Below are positions 9,566-17,103 of a DNA stretch of 64,000 nucleotides, piece by piece. The notes below the pieces were generated by a model, which saw only the letters and a program-made list of their open reading frames with translations, was not told the origin of the DNA and did no database searches. The stretch covers positions 32,183 through 96,182 of the forward strand of contig JAHEZJ010000028.1 of NCBI GenBank assembly GCA_023251135.1, in the 5' to 3' direction. The first letter of the stretch is position 1. Each line of letters starts with the position of its first letter. The translations under genes and the position numbers were made by a program. This DNA is from Flavobacterium sp. Its GTDB lineage: Bacteria; Bacteroidota; Bacteroidia; Flavobacteriales; Flavobacteriaceae.

Positions 9566-10123
9566 ATGAAATTCAATTTTAATGTAAATGAAATTTTAGA
9601 TACCAACGACATTGAATATACTGGTATTAACTATAACGAATCGGAATCAAAAGATTTTATTATCGATAAAACCGGAGGCGAATTTAACCTGAGAATTTTT
9701 GCTCCATTAATTTTTGAACCTCTGGTAAAAAACGATCTTAATCTGCCGAGTCTCCGCATAGACGCTGTTACCGTCAATTTAAATCGTTCAAAAGTCATCA
9801 AAAAAGAAGGAATAGAAGGTAGAGATTCCACCATTAAAGAACACATCACCAATGGTGATTTTAGCATTTCGATTGAAGGATTAATTGCCAATGAAAGTGG
9901 TGATGAATATCCAAAAGAGAAACTTTTTTTATTGAAACAATTTCTGAATGCTCCTTATGCTTTAAGAGTAACCCACGCGATCTTAAACCGATTTGGTATT
10001 TACGAACTTGTAATCGACTCCTACTCTATTCCCTCTATTTCCGGAACAAAAAACATTCAAAAATTTACCGCCAACGCCACATCAGACGAAACTGTAGAAC
10101 TAATAATCAGAGACAATGCTTAA
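9566..10123 (+). CDS. DUF6046-like tail protein upstream of the hub
   Basis: 185 residues, mainly beta. The motif ITNGDFSISIEGL followed by YPxEKLFLLKQFLNAP and a LxRFGIYELVI strand is the pattern I associate with DUF6046 proteins of Bacteroidetes phages and tail-like clusters. Its last 8 bases overlap the start of the gp27-like hub gene, so the two are probably translated together. By position it corresponds to the LysM-type adaptor that joins tube and hub in contractile systems. That role is an inference. Confidence 0.75.
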   Translation: MKFNFNVNEILDTNDIEYTGINYNESESKDFIIDKTGGEFNLRIFAPLIFEPLVKNDLNLPSLRIDAVTVNLNRSKVIKKEGIEGRDSTIKEHITNGDFSISIEGLIANESGDEYPKEKLFLLKQFLNAPYALRVTHAILNRFGIYELVIDSYSIPSISGTKNIQKFTANATSDETVELIIRDNA

Positions 10124-11417
10124 ACTAAATGCCAAAATCAAAGTTTATGAAACGGTTAGGCTCATCCCTACTCCAAAGTTTTATGAATTTACATATGTGA
10201 AAAACGTAGAAATCAACAGTTCGTATAAATCTCTTACGGATACTGCTACGATTGTTATGCCTCAAAAAGTCTATACCGATACGAAAGGATTTGACCAGAA
10301 TTTATTTGCAAATGCCAGCGGCGAACAAAAAACAATTCATGATTTTTTTAAGCTTGAGAATTTTATCGAAATATTTTTAGGCTATGACGGAGATTACAAA
10401 CCGGCTTTCAGAGGTTACATTACGGGAGTACAATCAGATACCAATGCTACCATAACCTGTGAAGATTTAATGTACGCCTTTAAAAAAATAAAAGCGGTAA
10501 AAGATGATACGGTTCAGGATAAGAACGATACTCTGAATGTTGTGGCAACAAATCCGACAACAAACGTCGAAAAATTTAATCCGAAAACTTTCTTTGAAAA
10601 AAGAATCAGAGAACTAAATCTTCCTTTAAAGATCAATGCTCTTGACGAAGATTTAGGAAACCTGATGATCAACAGAGGTCAGACTTTGGCTCAGGTTTTT
10701 GAAATGCTCAAAGACAAAGGAATCTATACCTATTTTAAAACCGAAAACCTGGTTCCTGTACTTACTATTACCAATAATCCGCAACAACATACTGCTGCAG
10801 AATTAGCCGGTTTTATTGATCGAAATTTCATTAAAAGCCCATTGGCCGGAGCACTTGCAAAAAAATTAATCAATCAAGGACTTAGTCTTTTAAGTTCGAA
10901 GTTAAATAAAATTGCTCAGTCAGTTTCAGGCGGTTTTTTAGGAAAAGCAAGTTTTAGATTTCGCTATAATATCATCGAAGATAAACTGGTCGTTGTAAAA
11001 GAATCGACAAAAAATACCCGCACACGAGTAGAAAAATACTTCAAAAATTCGAACACTCCAATTTACATCGAATTAGGTGATCCGAATGGGCAACTAGTAA
11101 AAACTTACGTATTGCATAGCGACAATGAGAATCTTCCTAATGATGCTGCCGGTTTCAAACAAACAGCTACAAAAGTTGCTTCAGAGTTGTATCAGTATGC
11201 TGCTTTAAGAGCAATGGAATCAAAACCCAGCGGATTTGAAGGTTCCTTTCTCACATTTGGAGAACCTTTTGTGCGGCCAACGGACAAAATAATTCTTGAA
11301 AATGCGAAGGATAAAGAAAAAAACGGAACCTTTCAGGTCGAAAAAGTTGAACGCACTTATGGCGAAAACGGCTACAGACAAAGGATTTACATTGGAAGAA
11401 GAGTAGAAGCAATTTAA
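10116..11417 (+). CDS. Baseplate hub protein, gp27/gpD-like
   Basis: 433 residues. It begins with a beta-barrel domain (VKNVEINSSYKSLTDTATIVMP, then IEIFLGYDG and FRGYITGV) typical of the tail-tube-like domains of gp27/late-control D hub proteins. The later GQTLAQVFEMLKDKGIYTYF segment also fits these hubs. The C-terminal third is beta-rich (TFQVEKVERTYGENGYRQRIYIGRR). It overlaps the upstream gene by 8 bp and is 10 bp before the spike gene. In contractile tails a trimer of this protein links the inner tube to the central spike. Confidence 0.85.
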   Translation: MLKLNAKIKVYETVRLIPTPKFYEFTYVKNVEINSSYKSLTDTATIVMPQKVYTDTKGFDQNLFANASGEQKTIHDFFKLENFIEIFLGYDGDYKPAFRGYITGVQSDTNATITCEDLMYAFKKIKAVKDDTVQDKNDTLNVVATNPTTNVEKFNPKTFFEKRIRELNLPLKINALDEDLGNLMINRGQTLAQVFEMLKDKGIYTYFKTENLVPVLTITNNPQQHTAAELAGFIDRNFIKSPLAGALAKKLINQGLSLLSSKLNKIAQSVSGGFLGKASFRFRYNIIEDKLVVVKESTKNTRTRVEKYFKNSNTPIYIELGDPNGQLVKTYVLHSDNENLPNDAAGFKQTATKVASELYQYAALRAMESKPSGFEGSFLTFGEPFVRPTDKIILENAKDKEKNGTFQVEKVERTYGENGYRQRIYIGRRVEAI

Positions 11418-11427
11418 AAACACAAAA

Positions 11428-12435
11428 ATGGGAAACATAACCGATCTTATCAAAGATGTCGCCAGTAAAAATCAAATTATTGAAACTTTTGCGGCAAAAG
11501 TCATCGAAATAAACAAAGAAACAACATCTCCCCACAATACTGAGGATGCCTATACGGTAAACATTATGCGAGCCGATGGCGCCGTTATTAAAAATGTACG
11601 ACTTAAGGCCTCAATTCTGGATTTGGAACAGGGAATTATTACCATACCCAAAAAAGACAGCTGGGTTTTGGCCTCAATCATAGACGGAATTGAAACCAGA
11701 GCTTTTATTTCACAGTTTTCTGAAGTCGACCGACTAATGGGGAGAATTGAGGCTACAAGCGATCCCAAGTTATTTCTGGATTACAGTGCCAATGGTAATA
11801 ACATACATGTTCGCTATATAAAAACGGATGCAAAAACTGAAACCGATGAAACCAAAATCATTGATATCGCTAAAATTGAATTTGACAAGGACAAAAATTT
11901 TAAAATTAGCTATTTTAATGAGGATGAAAAAACCTTAGCCTCGACACTCTTTACTCCCGATAGCCTAACTACAACTTTTAATTCGATAGAAAACAAAGAA
12001 GCACAAGAACGCTTGAGTTTAACCTTAAAAAAAGATCAGGTATCTGTTCAATTTACAAATGAAACGGGGAAATTAAGAAACCAAACTACAATATCGCCTA
12101 CAGAAACCAATTTTTCTTTAAACGACGAACAAGGTGTTCAAAAACAAAAAACTACACTAACTAAGGATAGTATAGAAAATGTTTTTCTAAATGGTGAAAA
12201 CATACTTTCAAGAGCCAGTTTAACCGAATTACGTTCTGTTGTGACTTTAGGAGATAATATTTCATGGGTAAGTAAAGACAAATTAGAATTAAAATCAAAA
12301 GATAGCTTGTTTACAATTGATTCAAACGGAATTTTATTCGACTCAAAAAAAAACATAACCATCAAAGGAGACTCTATAAAAATCGAAGCTGCTGCAAATA
12401 CTACCATTAGTGGCGATTCTGTAAATATAAACTAA
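11428..12435 (+). CDS. Central spike protein, gp5/gpV-like
   Basis: 335 residues. An N-terminal OB-fold-like region (EDAYTVNIMRADGAVIKNVRLKA split around residues 35-75) contains a spike-type segment (IPKKDSWVLASIIDG). It is followed by a long beta region that ends in short repeats (SKKNITIKGDSIKIEAAA and TTISGDSVNIN), typical of the triple-stranded beta-helix at the end of gp5/gpV/VgrG spikes. It lies between the hub and the PAAR-like tip gene, 4 bp before the latter. This is the membrane-piercing part of the injection device. Confidence 0.85.
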   Translation: MGNITDLIKDVASKNQIIETFAAKVIEINKETTSPHNTEDAYTVNIMRADGAVIKNVRLKASILDLEQGIITIPKKDSWVLASIIDGIETRAFISQFSEVDRLMGRIEATSDPKLFLDYSANGNNIHVRYIKTDAKTETDETKIIDIAKIEFDKDKNFKISYFNEDEKTLASTLFTPDSLTTTFNSIENKEAQERLSLTLKKDQVSVQFTNETGKLRNQTTISPTETNFSLNDEQGVQKQKTTLTKDSIENVFLNGENILSRASLTELRSVVTLGDNISWVSKDKLELKSKDSLFTIDSNGILFDSKKNITIKGDSIKIEAAANTTISGDSVNIN

Positions 12436-12439
12436 TCTT

Positions 12440-12781
12440 ATGGCCGAATATTTAACAAATGGAGCAAAACTAAAATGCTCCGCCGGACAACTTGAAACCG
12501 ATTTTGTGGTAAGTAATGCTAAAAAAGTTTTAATCCAAAACAAAGCCGCAGGTAACGAAACAGACAATAAAATAATCCAAAATGTTCCTGTTTTTGGCCC
12601 TTGCAAACTGCAACCAAACGGCTCTAACTTCTTTCCCTGCAATACAAATCCGGCAACATTACAATGGCAGGCCTGTAAAAATGATGTTACTATAGGCGGT
12701 ACAAAAGCTGTAGTTGATACTTCATTTCTAACTTGTAGTATTGGAGGCATCATAAAACCATCCGATTCCGGTCAAAAATAA
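12440..12781 (+). CDS. PAAR-like spike tip protein (DUF4280-like)
   Basis: 113 residues. It has the pattern of DUF4280 PAAR-like proteins: LTNGAKLKCSAGQ at the start, conserved cysteines (C14, C56, C67, C80, C99 or close), VFGPCKLQPN, and a C-terminal LTCSIGGIIKPSDSGQ. PAAR-like proteins cap the central spike and often carry or neighbour the effector. The gene starts 4 bp after the spike gene, and the next gene 11 bp downstream encodes a predicted metallopeptidase, the usual order for spike-delivered cargo. Confidence 0.88.
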   Translation: MAEYLTNGAKLKCSAGQLETDFVVSNAKKVLIQNKAAGNETDNKIIQNVPVFGPCKLQPNGSNFFPCNTNPATLQWQACKNDVTIGGTKAVVDTSFLTCSIGGIIKPSDSGQK

Positions 12782-12792
12782 AAACACAGCTC

Positions 12793-14007
12793 ATGGGAAA
12801 AGTCAAAACAGGATACATCAAGGAGTATAACACCCCTCCAAAATCTGATGCAAAAAACGCCGAATTTTTAGTTTATTTTAGAGAAACCAGCAGTTACAAT
12901 GGTGGTTTCGGAATTGATTATATGAGCGGAGAACCACAACGATTCAAAAATGACGGTTCAGAAATAAGGTATAAAAACACAATAGAATCCGGTAATTGGG
13001 CAGACTTTGAAAAATTATACAATCCTTCAAAAATATACAATCTGCCCTATTATAGCTCCTGGATTAGTATGTACAAAGACAACTTTACGGTTACCGGCGA
13101 ACAGGTAAAACTAACCTTGTATGTCGATAAAGGATCTGGAAACTGGGACAATAAAGGAATCATAGACGAAATTGTAATGGCGCCAAAAGATGGTTTGAGT
13201 TTTGTTCCCGACAGGCTTCCTGCAAAAACCGCTCACGAAAAAGAGATTACAGTGTTTTGCAATACCGAACTGACTGGCGATTATCTATACGAAGTTAAAG
13301 ATCAAAACGGGAACGTTATCGGATTACTCAACTTTTGTAAAAACAATAGCAGTCAGCAAAAAAAGATTAATGTAAGATTGGTAAATGTTAAACTTTTTGG
13401 TGTCGAAACCTTTAGCACAAATCTTGTTCAAATACAAAAATGGCTGGCTAAGGAAGGTCTTAATCAGGCAATGATAAACGCTAATTTTAGTACTGCAGTT
13501 GAAGAACTTGATCTGTCCCTCCCAAAATACGCCGCAGCTATTAATTCAACACGAACGGTTAGCGGCAGAATTCAGGATTACATTTCAAACTATGATTTAT
13601 TACTTGAAACAATTGAAAAAAATGATACCAGCGGCAATACCAAAGTACTTACCTATTATTTTATAAATAAAGATGCCGTTGACGGCGGTTACGATCCCGA
13701 AACTGGAGCTCCTAAGGGATGGCTCAACGGAATGGGGTCTCCTTCACCTAAAAAATCTGTTCTTATATTTAATAAAACAAACAGTCTGGGATACAAAAAA
13801 GGTACAATTGTACACGAAGGATTACACACGATGGGACTCCCCCATTTTTTCAATAATGGTCCTGGTTTTGGGAATGGTAAATTCTACTTCAAAAAATGGG
13901 AAACAGACAATATTATGGATTATTACAAAGCCGGAACATCCGATAAACGCACGCGAATTATAAAATGGCAATGGGACGAGATTAGAAAAGACAAAACTTT
14001 ATTGTAG
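12793..14007 (+). CDS. Predicted metzincin-type metallopeptidase, probable spike-delivered effector
   Basis: 404 residues. The C-terminal domain has the extended zinc motif HEGLHTMGLPH (H341, E342, H345, H351) and a downstream NIMDYY (M375) that fits the metzincin Met-turn. The N-terminal ~220 residues are beta-rich with no signal peptide and probably serve for loading onto the PAAR/spike. It starts 11 bp after the PAAR-like gene and is followed 52 bp later by a lipoprotein gene that could be its immunity partner. The substrate is unknown. A structural (wall- or surface-cleaving) role for the particle is an alternative to a toxin role. Confidence 0.85.
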   Translation: MGKVKTGYIKEYNTPPKSDAKNAEFLVYFRETSSYNGGFGIDYMSGEPQRFKNDGSEIRYKNTIESGNWADFEKLYNPSKIYNLPYYSSWISMYKDNFTVTGEQVKLTLYVDKGSGNWDNKGIIDEIVMAPKDGLSFVPDRLPAKTAHEKEITVFCNTELTGDYLYEVKDQNGNVIGLLNFCKNNSSQQKKINVRLVNVKLFGVETFSTNLVQIQKWLAKEGLNQAMINANFSTAVEELDLSLPKYAAAINSTRTVSGRIQDYISNYDLLLETIEKNDTSGNTKVLTYYFINKDAVDGGYDPETGAPKGWLNGMGSPSPKKSVLIFNKTNSLGYKKGTIVHEGLHTMGLPHFFNNGPGFGNGKFYFKKWETDNIMDYYKAGTSDKRTRIIKWQWDEIRKDKTLL

Positions 14008-14059
14008 CTTTTTTCAGCAGCATATTGTTTATATTTACACTTTAATCCAACAAAAAAAT

Positions 14060-14824
14060 ATGCGTTTTTATTCTAAAGCTCTACTTTTCCTGCTTGTTTT
14101 CATCTGCAGTTGTGCCACTAAAAATACAACTAACAAAAAAAAGCAGGACAGAATCTGGCAGAAAGAATACACAAGTTATGTAACTGATCTTCTTGAAAAC
14201 AAAAAATACGATACCACTTTTATACAAAAACAGTCAGGCAGCATTGATAATATCAAGTTTAAAAGTGAATCCTTCTACAAGAATCAATTTGTAAATGATG
14301 CCAAAAGAGTTAAATACATACATACTGTAGCACTAAATCATGACTTGGTTACAATTGTAAATCGCATCGATTCTTTAGGAAATGTAATAACTCAAAACAT
14401 TTATTCTGTAAGGTCTCCCAAATACGATAATGAATTATCTTATACTCTTTCAAAAAACAAAGTTCAGTTTGGAATTGATGGCTACCCTATAAAAATAGAG
14501 GATGTAATTGAAATATTTGCTACCCGAAAAAAAATACAAAAATCTGAATTTGGAATTTTTAATAATGCCCTCCAATTAGATCCGGAATATAGCCTAATTG
14601 ATCAGGGAATTTACTTTTTTGAAAAATCAGGAGTTTGGTCGATACAGTATATGACAAGCGTTGGAGCAGTATTAAAACAAGGAAAGGAAGCCTGGGTAAT
14701 GACTATAGATGCAGAAACAGGAAACATCCTCGAGGATGTAAAATGCACCATCACAGGAGAGACTTACAGATTACCTGAAAGTTATTTAAAATATAAAGAC
14801 GGCTACTTTAGACCACAAAAATAA
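14060..14824 (+). CDS. Lipoprotein, candidate immunity partner of the metallopeptidase
   Basis: 254 residues with a short lysine-containing N-terminus, a hydrophobic segment and a lipobox-like ICSC (lipidated Cys18 likely). The residues after the cysteine (ATKNTT) are not acidic, so the Bacteroidetes surface-export signal is absent and the protein probably faces the periplasm. The C-terminal segment WVMTIDAETGNILEDV resembles a PepSY-type strand-turn. It is the last gene of the hub/spike unit and directly follows the predicted effector. Immunity is inferred from this arrangement only. I recognise no family. Confidence 0.72.
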   Translation: MRFYSKALLFLLVFICSCATKNTTNKKKQDRIWQKEYTSYVTDLLENKKYDTTFIQKQSGSIDNIKFKSESFYKNQFVNDAKRVKYIHTVALNHDLVTIVNRIDSLGNVITQNIYSVRSPKYDNELSYTLSKNKVQFGIDGYPIKIEDVIEIFATRKKIQKSEFGIFNNALQLDPEYSLIDQGIYFFEKSGVWSIQYMTSVGAVLKQGKEAWVMTIDAETGNILEDVKCTITGETYRLPESYLKYKDGYFRPQK

Positions 14825-14843
14825 ATAGCCCATAAACTATAAA

Positions 14844-14874
14844 AAAACTGCAACAGATTGTTGCAGTTTTTTTT
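14844..14874. terminator. Bidirectional terminator between converging units
   Basis: An 11-bp perfect stem (AAAACTGCAAC / GTTGCAGTTTT) with a 5-nt loop is flanked by A-runs on the left and T-runs on the right. It lies between the lipoprotein stop (14824) and the stop of the reverse S24 regulator (14881), so it can serve both strands. Confidence 0.85.
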
Positions 14875-14880
14875 GTTTCT

Positions 14881-15684
14881 CTAGTTTTGTTTCTTTCTCA
14901 AAGTCTCTTCCAGTTCAAAGAACTTACTTTCGAGAGTATGAAGTTTTTCATAAATATTAATCGGGTCCGGCATTTGTTTAGAGGCATACATACTGGCATA
15001 CCAAACTTCCAGAATATCTTCGGCATAAATAGAATACATCGGGTAATTTCCGTCTCTGTTATCTGATTTAAGGATTAATTTTCCACTTTCTCTAATTCGG
15101 TTTAAAACCCTTTTTACTACTACCCCGTCATTTTTACTGATAATAACATAAATTCTTCCGTCTAAAATATCATCAAAATTGTCAACATATTTCCCAAAAA
15201 GATAATCTCCATCATGTATGGTGGTTGACATTGAATTTCCTTTAATTTCAAAACACCTGTAAGTCCCGTTTTTTAACATTGGCATACTGAACGAAGGCAG
15301 CGTTTCCATATATTCCGGATCCGAATAGCCGTCTAAATATCCCGCACGGGCCTTAACACCAACAAAATTAATATTCTCCTCTCCGTCTTCATTTACGGTT
15401 ATGATCTTTGGTAAATTTAATCCAACAACATCACTATTTGTTTTGGTAACAAAAATCTCTTCGCTTTCTCCAAAGAAATACTCCGGATTTACATTACAAT
15501 GGGTAATAATACTTTGAAGCAAATCAAAACCTGGTTTGGTTCTTTTTCTCTCCCCGTCAGACTGCAATCTTCCAATCGTAATACTGTCTATTGTAGTGCT
15601 GGTCACTCCTATTAACTTCGCGAATGAGTTATTGTTTAACTTCATTTCGTCTATAATACGTTTTATTTTAGCATGTATCTCCAT
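14881..15684 (-). CDS. HTH/S24-peptidase-type phage repressor-like regulator
   Basis: 267 residues. The N-terminal helix-turn-helix (residues 14-45, NNSFAKLIGVTSTTIDSI) is followed by a LexA/CI-type S24 domain with catalytic Ser151 in GNSMSTTIHDGD and Lys191 in VVVKRVL. An Ala114-Gly115 pair (KARAGYLDG) is a plausible self-cleavage site. Such proteins repress phage-like genes until RecA filaments trigger autocleavage after DNA damage. A short coiled C-terminal tail (residues 240-267) is an addition. It is transcribed away from the tail genes, and ATATGTTG sequences lie in its own promoter and in that of the divergent gene. Confidence 0.9.
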   Translation of the reverse strand: MEIHAKIKRIIDEMKLNNNSFAKLIGVTSTTIDSITIGRLQSDGERKRTKPGFDLLQSIITHCNVNPEYFFGESEEIFVTKTNSDVVGLNLPKIITVNEDGEENINFVGVKARAGYLDGYSDPEYMETLPSFSMPMLKNGTYRCFEIKGNSMSTTIHDGDYLFGKYVDNFDDILDGRIYVIISKNDGVVVKRVLNRIRESGKLILKSDNRDGNYPMYSIYAEDILEVWYASMYASKQMPDPINIYEKLHTLESKFFELEETLRKKQN

Positions 15685-15742
15685 GATGTAGTTGTATTTG
15701 TTATTTTATGTAATATGTTTAAAACACTTCACACATTCCACT

Positions 15743-15758
15743 ATATGTTGCAAAACTA
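15743..15758 (-). promoter_or_regulatory. Promoter of the S24 regulator with an operator-like site
   Basis: On the minus strand TAGTTTTG (15758-15751) matches TAnnTTTG and is immediately followed by CAACATAT, the complement of ATATGTTG at 15743-15750. The same octamer occurs twice in the divergent promoter. This suggests autoregulation by the S24 protein. A further near match, ATATGTTT, lies at 15713-15720. Confidence 0.5.
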
Positions 15759-15882
15759 AATAATATATAACAAATAATTGCATTCTTTTAAGTATTTTTT
15801 ACATAACTACTGATTTTAAAGACATTTGAAGGTTGTTTCTTATTGTATTACTCGAATATCAAGCAGAAAAACACCAATCATA

Positions 15883-15948
15883 TTACTGAAACTATTGCAT
15901 TTTTTATTGTAATATGTTGTATAATTTAAAACATATGTTGTATATTTG
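15883..15948 (+). promoter_or_regulatory. Promoter of the 15968 gene: conserved activator element plus TATATTTG
   Basis: TTACTGAAACTATTG at 15883-15897 is followed after 43 bp by TATATTTG at 15941-15948. Transcription would start near 15955, only about 13 nt before the ATG at 15968. That excludes the upstream in-frame ATG at 15914 as the start. This is the only copy of the conserved promoter that also carries the repressor-like repeats. Confidence 0.7.
15912..15944 (+). promoter_or_regulatory. Tandem operator-like repeats (ATATGTTGTATA x2)
   Basis: Two identical 12-mers ATATGTTGTATA at 15912-15923 and 15933-15944 are spaced 21 bp apart, two helical turns. The second overlaps the -7 box. They lie between the activator element and the promoter, where a bound repressor would block initiation. 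The most likely ligand is the adjacent S24 regulator. Confidence 0.6.
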
Positions 15949-15967
15949 TCAAAAAATAATCCATCAT

Positions 15968-16543
15968 ATGATTTTAAAAGATTTTTATAACGAGAAAAAA
16001 AACGCAATTCAGTCAGCCTTTACAGCTGATGCGCCAACAGTACAACTTTACAGTGATGTTATTTTTAAAACTTCTATTGAAACACCAGTAGTAATGTTTA
16101 AATACGACAACATAAACTGGGAAACATCTTCTGAAAAGAATTACAAAGCCGACGTCTCTTTTTGCCTGTATATTGTACTGCCCGTCGACACTATTTCTTC
16201 AACAAGTTATGCAAATGCATTTGATATTGCACAGCGTATTGACAAAGCAGTATTGTCGAACAACAATAGCAACAGCCATATTGACAGCAATTCAACATTT
16301 AAAATAAAAGAAAAGCAATGCACAAATGAACATACCTACTGGAACAAAAACGACTATTTCATTTGGGAGATCACTTATAAAACAACCCTGATCGAAAATA
16401 CATTAAAAAAGAAATACATCCTTTTTAATAATGGATTAAGCAATGAAGCTCTGGAAGATTTAGGATACGATTTAACTTCAGACATTATCTCCATAAATCC
16501 AAATCAGGTGAAAGGAGAAATAGATTTAAATACCACACCCTAA
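15968..16543 (+). CDS. Tail terminator/completion-like protein upstream of the sheath gene
   Basis: 191 residues from the ATG at 15968 (MILKDFYNEKKNAIQ), chosen because the promoter lies at 15941-15948. It is an alpha/beta protein of 150-200 residues, with a long helix pair, then strands (SFCLYIVLP) and a helix (ANAFDIAQRIDKAVL). In contractile tails a gene of this type just before the sheath encodes the tail terminator or completion protein. No specific family is recognised, so the assignment rests on position and fold pattern. It is the direct target of the putative S24 operators. Confidence 0.78.
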   Translation: MILKDFYNEKKNAIQSAFTADAPTVQLYSDVIFKTSIETPVVMFKYDNINWETSSEKNYKADVSFCLYIVLPVDTISSTSYANAFDIAQRIDKAVLSNNNSNSHIDSNSTFKIKEKQCTNEHTYWNKNDYFIWEITYKTTLIENTLKKKYILFNNGLSNEALEDLGYDLTSDIISINPNQVKGEIDLNTTP

Positions 16544-16636
16544 ATAAAAACTGCGGCAATCAAAAGCACTCAATAACAAACCGATAACTAAGAAGCATAT
16601 TACCAAAAACGAACCCTTACCACTAAACTCCCGCAA

Positions 16637-16816
16637 ATGAAAAGAAGCAGAACCCTATTAGACAAAAGAAGAGAATACGTTATTAACTATCTAAATAGAA
16701 ATCAGGCTAAACAAATGAAAGTTGTGGTTTCGGAACTTTCCGATACTTTGTTCTTAACAGAACGCACTATTTACACGATTATAAATGAAGGATTGTCTTT
16801 AGAAGCCAGAGCCTAA
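16637..16816 (+). CDS. Small basic helix-turn-helix protein
   Basis: 59 residues, beginning MKRSRTLLDKRREYVINYL. A C-terminal helix-turn-helix-like segment (VVVSELSDTLFLTERTIYTII) resembles short DNA-binding domains. The stop at 16814-16816 lies one base before the conserved element of the sheath promoter (16818). It lies 93 bp after the terminator-like gene and could be co-transcribed with it, so it may be the local regulator that links the S24-controlled unit to the activator regulon. That link is inference. Confidence 0.62.
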   Translation: MKRSRTLLDKRREYVINYLNRNQAKQMKVVVSELSDTLFLTERTIYTIINEGLSLEARA

Positions 16817-16817
16817 C

Positions 16818-16883
16818 CTACTGAAACTACTGGCTTTGACAATCAAAAAACTTGGAAAAACGACCTTTGAGCCTTAAATTTGC
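16818..16883 (+). promoter_or_regulatory. Activator-type promoter of the sheath operon (conserved element)
   Basis: CTACTGAAACTACTG at 16818-16832 is followed after exactly 42 bp by TAAATTTGC at 16875-16883. The sheath gene starts at 17104, giving a leader of about 220 nt, the longest of the set. The remainder of 16884-17103 shows no gene. Confidence 0.75.
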
Positions 16884-17103
16884 ACTTGCCCGCAGACCAC
16901 AAACTTACCCGACAATTCAGGGCAAAAAACAAATACTATTGACCGTCCAAAAGCACTTATTCTAGTCTTTGGATTCTGGATTACGAATACCCTTTCAACA
17001 AAAATAAACAACTGACACTAACAAGTTTAACCACTTGTTACAGCTCCTCTTTTGCCTTTTATTAAGCAAAAAACAAATTTTAAACATTTAAACATTCAAT
17101 ATT

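Noticed and set aside
15914-15967. An upstream in-frame ATG for the 15968 gene
   Set aside because: It lies upstream of the predicted -7 box at 15941-15948, so it would not be in the transcript.
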